Below are positions 30,259-35,220 of a stretch of DNA of 35,220 bases, in pieces. Position 1 is the stretch's first letter, and every line of letters begins with the position of its first letter. The stretch comes from Thraustochytrium sp. TN22. Lineage: Eukaryota; Sar; Bigyra; Thraustochytrida; Thraustochytriidae. The notes below the pieces were generated by a model. That model saw only the letters and a list, made by a program, of their open reading frames with translations. It had not been told where the DNA came from and ran no database searches. Where the stretch lies: NCBI GenBank assembly GCA_013306675.1, contig JABLUY010000314.1:1-35220 (forward strand), written 5' to 3'. The translations under genes and the position numbers were made by a program.

Positions 30259-32079
30259 ATGCCGCTGGAGCTGAGCCCGCGGCGCAGGCTGGAGGCCCGC
30301 GTGAAGAGGGGCGTGCTGGCGGCGACGAGCTATGGCGTCCACCTGGCCGGGTCGGTGTCCGGGAGGGTGCTCAAGCTGGTGATGCCGGCGCAGCGAGGGG
30401 GCAAACCCGTGCAGCTCAGAGCGATTCTGGCGGCCGAGGAGGACGGCGATGAAGCGACGGACGGCGGAGAGGCGTCGCGCGAGGACGACGACGAGGAGGA
30501 GGAGGAGGAAGACTCGCTGCTGGGCGCGTACGACTCGGTGGAGTCCATGTCGCCCGCGTCGCGCGCTGGCCTGAGCGTGCTAGGGTACTCCGGGTATGGG
30601 GGCTTGGTGCCGTCCGGCTCGTGGTCCGGGTCCGAGGGCCCGTCATCGTCGCGCGCGGGCGGGCACCAGGCGTGGCCCAGGCGCCTTTCCGTGTCGAGCG
30701 CGAACGGGCAGGACGGGAGCACGGAGTCGCTGGTGCAGGCCTCGCGCGAGGCGCGGCTGGTGACAGCGCGCGCGCGTGCCGAGCCGGTGCGCGTAGTCAT
30801 CATCGGGGGCGGCTTCGCGGGCGTCCGCGCCAAGCGGCAGCTGGATGCGGCACGGCTCGCGAATTGCGTGGTGACGCTGATCGACGCCAAGGACTTTTTC
30901 GAGTACACGCCGGGCGTGCTGCGCGTGCTGACCAAAGGCGGCTGGGAGGCGCTCACGCGCACCTACCCGCGGCGCGGCTTCGTGCAAGGCCACGTGAACC
31001 GCGTCGACATGGACAGCGTCATTGTAGAGGCGGGCGGCGAGTTCCGTGTGCCCTTCGACTACCTCATCTACGCGGCCGGTAGTAGCTACTCGGGACCGCA
31101 GCGCGCGGCCGGCGTCATCAAGGCGCGCAAACTGCCCGGCTCGTGGCGCGGCCGCGGCCGCTTCGACGGGCCCGTGCGCTCCGGCGAGCGCTGGCGCGAC
31201 GTCGTCAAGGCGGAGAACGACATTGCCGACGCAGAGCACATTGTTCTCATTGGCGGCGGCTACGTCGGCGTCGAGTGGGCCGCGGAGATTGCCGAGCAGT
31301 ACGCGGGCACAGACAAGTGCATAACGCTCGTGGACCGCAACGAGGACGTCTGCCACACGCTCCCGTCCGCCTCGCGCCGCTACATTTTGGAGTGGCTTCG
31401 CGGGCGCGGCGTTGACGTTTTGCTCAAGACCAGCGTCGTCGAGATGGACGCCGAGGCGCGCATCGTCACCGTGCAGGTCTCGGGCGAGGAGGCGCCGCGC
31501 GTGCTGCACTACGACCTGTGCTTCGAGTGCATGGGTACGCGCCCCAACACGTCGCCCATGCGCTCTGTCTTCGCGGATGCGCTCTCCGAGGACGGCCGCC
31601 TCTGCGTGGACGACCATTTGCGCGTGTCCGCACCGCAAGGCACCTTCACGTTGCCCAACATTTACGCTGTCGGCGACGTCGCCGCGCACAAGCCCACGCA
31701 AGCCTACGCCGGCGTCGTACTCTACGCGGAGTTGCAGGCCGAGGTAGCCGCCGCCAACATCATTGCCAGCATCCGCGGGTCCCCGCCCCGGCACCGTTTC
31801 CCAGCCGATGCGACGCACGCTGGCGACGGAATTCCGCTCGCGCAGGTGGTCTCGCTCGGCGCCACGGACGGCAGTATGCGCTTCGACGACCTTGTCGTCA
31901 ATGGCTTTGCAGCCGCCTGGCTCAAGACCGTCATGGAGGAGACCAAGCTGCTCGAGGTCGCCGGCAATCCGTTCGGCGGCCTCTTTTGGCGTTTCGCCGA
32001 GAAATCCCTCGTGACCGTCTGGCACGCTGCGCAGTCGCCGCGTGCGCAGCGCTTCCTGCGCGCCGTCTCGCGCGATTGA
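30259..32079 (+). CDS. FSP1/AIFM2-like NAD(P)H-dependent FAD oxidoreductase
   Basis: 606 aa from the ATG at 30259; the open frame begins at 29575, but that part is promoter-like. The two-dinucleotide-binding-domain flavoprotein core starts near residue 177. VRVVIIGGGFAGVRAKRQL is the FAD Rossmann motif. YLIYAAGSSY and HIVLIGGGYVGVEWAAEI (NAD(P)H Rossmann, near 330) follow, then CFECMGTRPN and NIYAVGDVAAHKPTQAY (flavin-binding GD motif, near 470). A C-terminal segment VVSLGATDGSMRFDDLVVNG resembles the end of FSP1/AIFM2 proteins, which reduce ubiquinone or vitamin K at membranes and limit lipid peroxidation. Unlike animal FSP1 it has no N-terminal myristoylation glycine. Instead it carries a ~175-residue Ser/Glu/Asp-rich extension (DDDEEEEEEDSLLGAYDSVE). 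A type II NADH dehydrogenase-like role is an alternative. Quinone reduction is inferred. Confidence 0.8.
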   Translation: MPLELSPRRRLEARVKRGVLAATSYGVHLAGSVSGRVLKLVMPAQRGGKPVQLRAILAAEEDGDEATDGGEASREDDDEEEEEEDSLLGAYDSVESMSPASRAGLSVLGYSGYGGLVPSGSWSGSEGPSSSRAGGHQAWPRRLSVSSANGQDGSTESLVQASREARLVTARARAEPVRVVIIGGGFAGVRAKRQLDAARLANCVVTLIDAKDFFEYTPGVLRVLTKGGWEALTRTYPRRGFVQGHVNRVDMDSVIVEAGGEFRVPFDYLIYAAGSSYSGPQRAAGVIKARKLPGSWRGRGRFDGPVRSGERWRDVVKAENDIADAEHIVLIGGGYVGVEWAAEIAEQYAGTDKCITLVDRNEDVCHTLPSASRRYILEWLRGRGVDVLLKTSVVEMDAEARIVTVQVSGEEAPRVLHYDLCFECMGTRPNTSPMRSVFADALSEDGRLCVDDHLRVSAPQGTFTLPNIYAVGDVAAHKPTQAYAGVVLYAELQAEVAAANIIASIRGSPPRHRFPADATHAGDGIPLAQVVSLGATDGSMRFDDLVVNGFAAAWLKTVMEETKLLEVAGNPFGGLFWRFAEKSLVTVWHAAQSPRAQRFLRAVSRD

Positions 32080-32170
32080 CACTGGATGGGGTGTATGTGT
32101 GTAAGTAAGTAGACTTTTTGCCTTTTTCTTGCTCTCTCTCTCTCTCTTTCTTTGCACTGTGTCAAATAGA
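32080..32170. other. Short convergent 3' spacer with pyrimidine tract
   Basis: 91 bp between the stop codons of the FSP1-like gene (+) and NAA40 (-). It contains gtaagtaagtag (32101-32112) and a CT-rich tract at 32131-32151. The 3'UTRs of the two genes probably overlap. Confidence 0.5.
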
Positions 32171-33103
32171 TCAGGCGCAGCGCTTGGACAGGATGGTGTA
32201 GGCCGCCTCGCCCTCACCCTCCATCTGCGACATTTGCGGCGAAGTGGCGTCCACCGTATAGCCGAGGCGTTCGTAAAACTTGGCTGCCGCCTCATTGCAA
32301 TTGAGCAGCGTCAAGCAGACCCAGTCCATCTTGGAGGACTTGGCCATGAGCTCGGCGATGAGCATCAAGTGACGGCCCAGTCCATTGCGCGCGCACGCAA
32401 CCTGGTCCACCTGCACCTCGTACACGTACAGCATGAGCTCGTCCTCCTCGCGCTCAAATCGGTAGTGCAGGAAGCCGCGCACGACCGCGGCGCCGCCCTC
32501 ACAGTCAGCGCCACGCTCCAGCGCCACGATCAGCCGCGCCTCCTCGCTCTCCAGTTCGCGCTGCTTCTTGAGCGCATTCCAACCCCAGCCGGCCTGCTCG
32601 TAAAAGGCCGCCATGTTGGTCTCTGTGATGGCCAGGCACGCGCTCAGCACCTCCGCGGGCACGCCCGCGCCAGCTTCGCGCGCAAAAAAGCACAGCTCCA
32701 GGTCCACGCCCCCGCGCTGGAAACTCGCAAAGGCGCCAAACTTGGCCAGATGGTTGCGCGGCGTTTTCCTGTCCTCCTCGAAGCGCGCCGCCTCTAGCCG
32801 GCTCGCGATGCGCTGGTTCTCCTCCGCCAGCCGCGCGCGCTCCTCCTTCTTGGCCGCCTTCTTGGACGCGCGCTTCTGCTCCTTGCTGCTCGCCTGCTTC
32901 GTCTGCGCCGCCTTCTTGCCCGAGGCCTGCTTGTTGGCGGGGGGCGCCGCGGCGCTCACCGACGCCTTTTGCGCCAGCTGCGCCGCCAGCGCCGCCACCT
33001 CCTCCTCCGCGCCAGCCGCCGCCGGCGTCTCCTCGCGCGGCATGCTCGCCTCCGGCGCGCCCGCCAGCGGCTCCTCCATCAACTCCAGCGCCACGACAGC
33101 CAC
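32171..33103 (-). CDS. NAA40: N-alpha-acetyltransferase 40 (NatD), histone H4/H2A N-terminal acetyltransferase
   Basis: 310 aa. The GNAT domain occupies ~125-310. Landmark blocks match NAA40: ITETNMAAFYEQAGWGW, HYRFEREEDELMLYVYEVQV, the acetyl-CoA loop RNGLGRHL (R-x-x-G-x-G, near 238), LIAELMAKSSKMDWVCLTLL, AAAKFYERLGYTVDATSPQM and YTILSKR. NatD co-translationally acetylates the N-terminus of histones H4 and H2A and is highly selective. The N-terminal ~120 residues are Ala/Glu- then Lys-rich (KKAAQTKQASSKEQKRASKK) and helical. They are longer than in human NAA40 (about 237 aa) and could help ribosome or nuclear association. A second ATG at codon 21 is a possible alternative start. The gene converges on the FSP1-like gene with 91 bp between stop codons. 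Confidence 0.93.
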   Translation of the reverse strand: MAVVALELMEEPLAGAPEASMPREETPAAAGAEEEVAALAAQLAQKASVSAAAPPANKQASGKKAAQTKQASSKEQKRASKKAAKKEERARLAEENQRIASRLEAARFEEDRKTPRNHLAKFGAFASFQRGGVDLELCFFAREAGAGVPAEVLSACLAITETNMAAFYEQAGWGWNALKKQRELESEEARLIVALERGADCEGGAAVVRGFLHYRFEREEDELMLYVYEVQVDQVACARNGLGRHLMLIAELMAKSSKMDWVCLTLLNCNEAAAKFYERLGYTVDATSPQMSQMEGEGEAAYTILSKRCA

Positions 33104-34653
33104 CTGCTGCAGCAGCGGCCACCGAGACCAGCGCCGCGCGCTCGCGCCGTTCGCCGTTTGGCCGCCGCCGCGCGCGCGACGCTCGACGCTGCGCTCCGCT
33201 CTGCCGCAGAGGCCAACCTAACCACCGTCGCCAGCCTGAGGTGACTCAGTGATGATCTCAGCGGGTAGCAAGTTACATGTGAGCCAGCACGAGTTGCGCT
33301 GGTACCACTGGTGCCGTATCATACATCCTGCACCTGTTCGGTGGGGGGGGGTCAAATTGGTGGGCTGGTAATGGGACCCAAAATCAGATTACGACCACCA
33401 AGCTGTACTTTCACACTAATAACACGAGGAGCGCAGCCGTGCATGATTCTTGAAGCACCAGTACGTATTTCCACAGGAGACTTGCTTTCCGCTCCCCAGG
33501 CGTTGCGCAAAATCATGGGGCTCGGCATCTGTGTGTGTGGGAACTTCAAGCAAACGCGCTTCTTTTGGGACATGCATTTTCGCGAGCGCTTGCCGCAGAC
33601 CACGGAGCGCGTCGTGCGCGTGCAATTGAATCGACGCGGAAGCGTATACCTGTGCTATGTACGAGAGACCGAGAACCAAGTATCCAACCTTGAAAGCTCT
33701 TATCGCTGGGTCCCTGCGTAGCGCACGTTCCTTTCAGACCGTACAAGACGCGGACGACCGCGTAAATGAGTGCGGTAAGGGAGATGCGGCCAAGGCCTTC
33801 GTTTTCTGGATCACATCACATCCAGTCCAAGCTTGCGGAAAATGGAATGGGCGCCACGACTGCCCTCCGACGCGCCTATCTCCAAGTAAGGTCACCACCG
33901 CGAGCTGGCAGTTTTGCGTGTCCGCAAGTGCCGCGCGGTCTAATTGGCGAGCGCGCTCTCACCATGTTATCAAGGGATGACGTGCGACTAGGTCAGAGGG
34001 TGGAAGACCAACGAGAGCGACGCCTGGATGCCCGCGCCGTCGGAAGCCTCGTGTGACGCGCCCAGCTCGGGCGATCTCGAGGCGATACCGGGCGAGCGGC
34101 AAAAGTCTCATCGAGACCTAGCTCGAACGCTCAAATACTTCGCACGCTGCCGTCAATGCATCCCATGCATGATTGCGCAGCGCCACGAGCTGCCTCCCGC
34201 GCAGCTCTGCGCCAACCAGCGCCACGAGCTGCCTCCTGCGCAGCTCCACGCCAACCAAGGCGCTCATCTCTTTGTACCCCGTACAAAGGTCCTAGGCAGC
34301 ATTACTGCCCAGGCCTCGCAACCATCAGACTGGCGCCAAGCCTCCCAGCGGCTTCGGCAGCCTCGCAACTCCCGCTCGACCTGCCTTGCAGCTCTCGACC
34401 GTCCAACAACCCTATTCATCCCGTTCCTCGCCCGGCCCCTTCGGCCGGCGCGGGGGCGGGGCTTCGTTGCATTTCTAAGACCTGTCCATCTTTCCATTTT
34501 GACCCGGACCAGTGCTACATCACTTCTTACATGTTCAGCTTCGGCGGAGAAACGAGCCACTTGCCGGCAGGCTTGACCTCACCTGGCTCGCAGCACTCCT
34601 GGCACAAGAGGAGGGAATGACGGTCTCTGCAACGTGGACCTTCTGCATTTGGT
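33104..34653. other. 1.55-kb region without a supported gene
   Basis: The first ~120 bases are GC-rich and probably hold the NAA40 promoter and 5'UTR. From 33240 to 33800 the sequence is clearly AT-richer than the rest of the window and holds a nine-base G run at 33343-33351. A 136-codon ORF (33311-33721 +) and a 182-codon ORF (34028-34576 +) have no recognisable motif; I do not call them. Positions 34181-34258 contain a 39-bp direct repeat. The right end is the 3' flank of the TPR gene. Confidence 0.45.
34181..34258. repeat. 39-bp direct repeat, two copies
   Basis: cgccacgagctgcctcccgc at 34181 recurs at 34220 with one change, and the remaining part of the unit also matches (gcagctctgcgccaaccag/gcagctccacgccaaccaa). 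Confidence 0.85.
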
Positions 34654-35220
34654 CTAGAGCTTATCGAGACAGGCGCGAATCCAGTCATTGGTGCCCTGTG
34701 TTAGGGGGTGTGCGGGGCCTAGCGTCTCCGCTCGGATGCGCATGGCCTGTTGGAAGTGCTCTAGCGCATCGCGCCATTCCTCTCGTGCGTAGTGCAACGC
34801 ACCGATGTTGTTGAGCGTGGTCGCCACTGAAGGATGCTGTGGTCCGAGGGCTTCTTGCCGAATCGACAGCGCTTCCTCGTAGCACCGCAGCGCCTCCTCG
34901 TAGCAGGCCTGCTCGCTGTACACGGTACCCATGTTGTTGAGCGTGGTCGCCACATTGGGATGCCGCGGCCCGAGGGCTTCCTGCTGAATCGACAGCGCTT
35001 CCTCGAAGCACCGCAGCGCCTCATCGTAGCGGCCCTGCTCCTTGTACACGCTGCCCATGTTGTTGAGCGTGCTCGCCACTGAAGGATGCCGCGGCCCGAG
35101 GGCTTCTCTGCTGATCGACAGCTTTTCCTCGTAGCACCGCAGCGCCTCATCGTAGCGGCCCTGGGCCTTGTACACGCCACCCATGTTGTTGAGCGTGGTC
35201 GCCACGTCAGGATGCCGCGG
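34654..35220 (-). CDS. TPR-repeat protein, kinesin-light-chain/nephrocystin type (5' end outside the window)
   Basis: 188 codons plus stop visible, open to the right edge, so the N-terminal part lies beyond 35220. The protein is a TPR array with 42-residue units of the form VATTLNNMGxVY, then YDEALRCYEEALSI, then EALGPRHPS. This is the TPR_12 / kinesin-light-chain type, whose helical pairs stack into a peptide-binding superhelix. Four units are visible, and a last, divergent one (LEHFQQAMRIRAETLGPAHP) leads to the end WIRACLDKL. The DNA units are exactly 126 bp apart (atgttgttgagcgt at 34805, 34931, 35057 and 35183) and very similar, implying recent amplification. In many protists such arrays sit behind NB-ARC, kinase or peptidase domains, so the missing part decides the function. 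It acts as a protein-interaction scaffold by family inference. Confidence 0.9.
   Translation of the reverse strand, partial: PRHPDVATTLNNMGGVYKAQGRYDEALRCYEEKLSISREALGPRHPSVASTLNNMGSVYKEQGRYDEALRCFEEALSIQQEALGPRHPNVATTLNNMGTVYSEQACYEEALRCYEEALSIRQEALGPQHPSVATTLNNIGALHYAREEWRDALEHFQQAMRIRAETLGPAHPLTQGTNDWIRACLDKL
34805..35220 (-). repeat. 126-bp coding repeat (TPR units)
   Basis: Consecutive 126-bp units with high DNA similarity encode 42-residue TPRs. The period is exact at four landmarks, and the array continues past the window edge. Confidence 0.93.

Noticed and set aside
34028-34576. 182-codon plus-strand ORF with an internal 13-residue repeat
   Set aside because: The repeat comes from a 39-bp DNA duplication; the rest has no motif and biased composition.

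Overview
The window looks like nuclear DNA of a GC-rich, compact eukaryotic microbe. The long ORFs encode eukaryote-specific families: the TFIIH helicase XPB, the histone-directed acetyltransferase NAA40, a Cep57-type centrosomal protein, a RUN/PX/Rubicon-type trafficking protein, a class I cyclic-nucleotide phosphodiesterase and an FSP1-like oxidoreductase. One clear GT-AG intron is visible; the other genes read as single ORFs. High GC, few introns, a Cep57 homologue (centriole-bearing lineage), tetranucleotide microsatellites and a kinesin-light-chain-type TPR array fit a stramenopile protist such as a thraustochytrid. That placement is inference, not proof.

Left part (1-4.9 kb). Two minus-strand tandem paralogues encode secreted, cysteine-rich, probably GPI-anchored surface proteins (844-1755 and 2262-3164). 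A third, frameshifted fragment lies at about 4259-4660. A ~244-bp tandem repeat sits directly upstream of the second copy. This is a small locus of local gene birth and decay.

Central gene-dense part (4.9-19.4 kb). A Cep57-like gene (-) and a RUN-PX-Rubicon-homology gene (+) diverge from a ~310-bp GC-box promoter. The second converges on a degenerate agmatine/peptidylarginine-deiminase-fold gene (-). Next comes XPB (-), which diverges across ~1.2 kb of extremely GC-rich DNA from a multi-pass membrane protein (+) that I do not recognise.

Gene-poor part (19.4-23.1 kb). No convincing gene. It holds an 18-bp minisatellite, a strong G-quadruplex motif and long GC-rich low-complexity tracts.

Right part (23.1-35.2 kb). 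A PDE9-like phosphodiesterase (+) carries two departures from the catalytic consensus and has a tandemly duplicated 3' end. It is followed by a 33-bp x 8 minisatellite and a cystathionine gamma-lyase gene (+) whose 16-codon first exon is separated by a 104-bp intron. Then come a RING-H2 protein (-), a divergent FSP1/AIFM2-like flavoprotein (+), convergent NAA40 (-), 1.5 kb without a clear gene, and the 3' part of a TPR-array gene (-) that runs off the right edge.

The genes are unrelated housekeeping and accessory functions packed with short convergent or divergent spacing; I see no single pathway joining them. The observations most worth following are the RUN-PX-Rubicon architecture, the deiminase-fold pseudoenzyme, the phosphodiesterase with Glu in place of the purine-binding Gln, and the cysteine-rich surface-protein locus.
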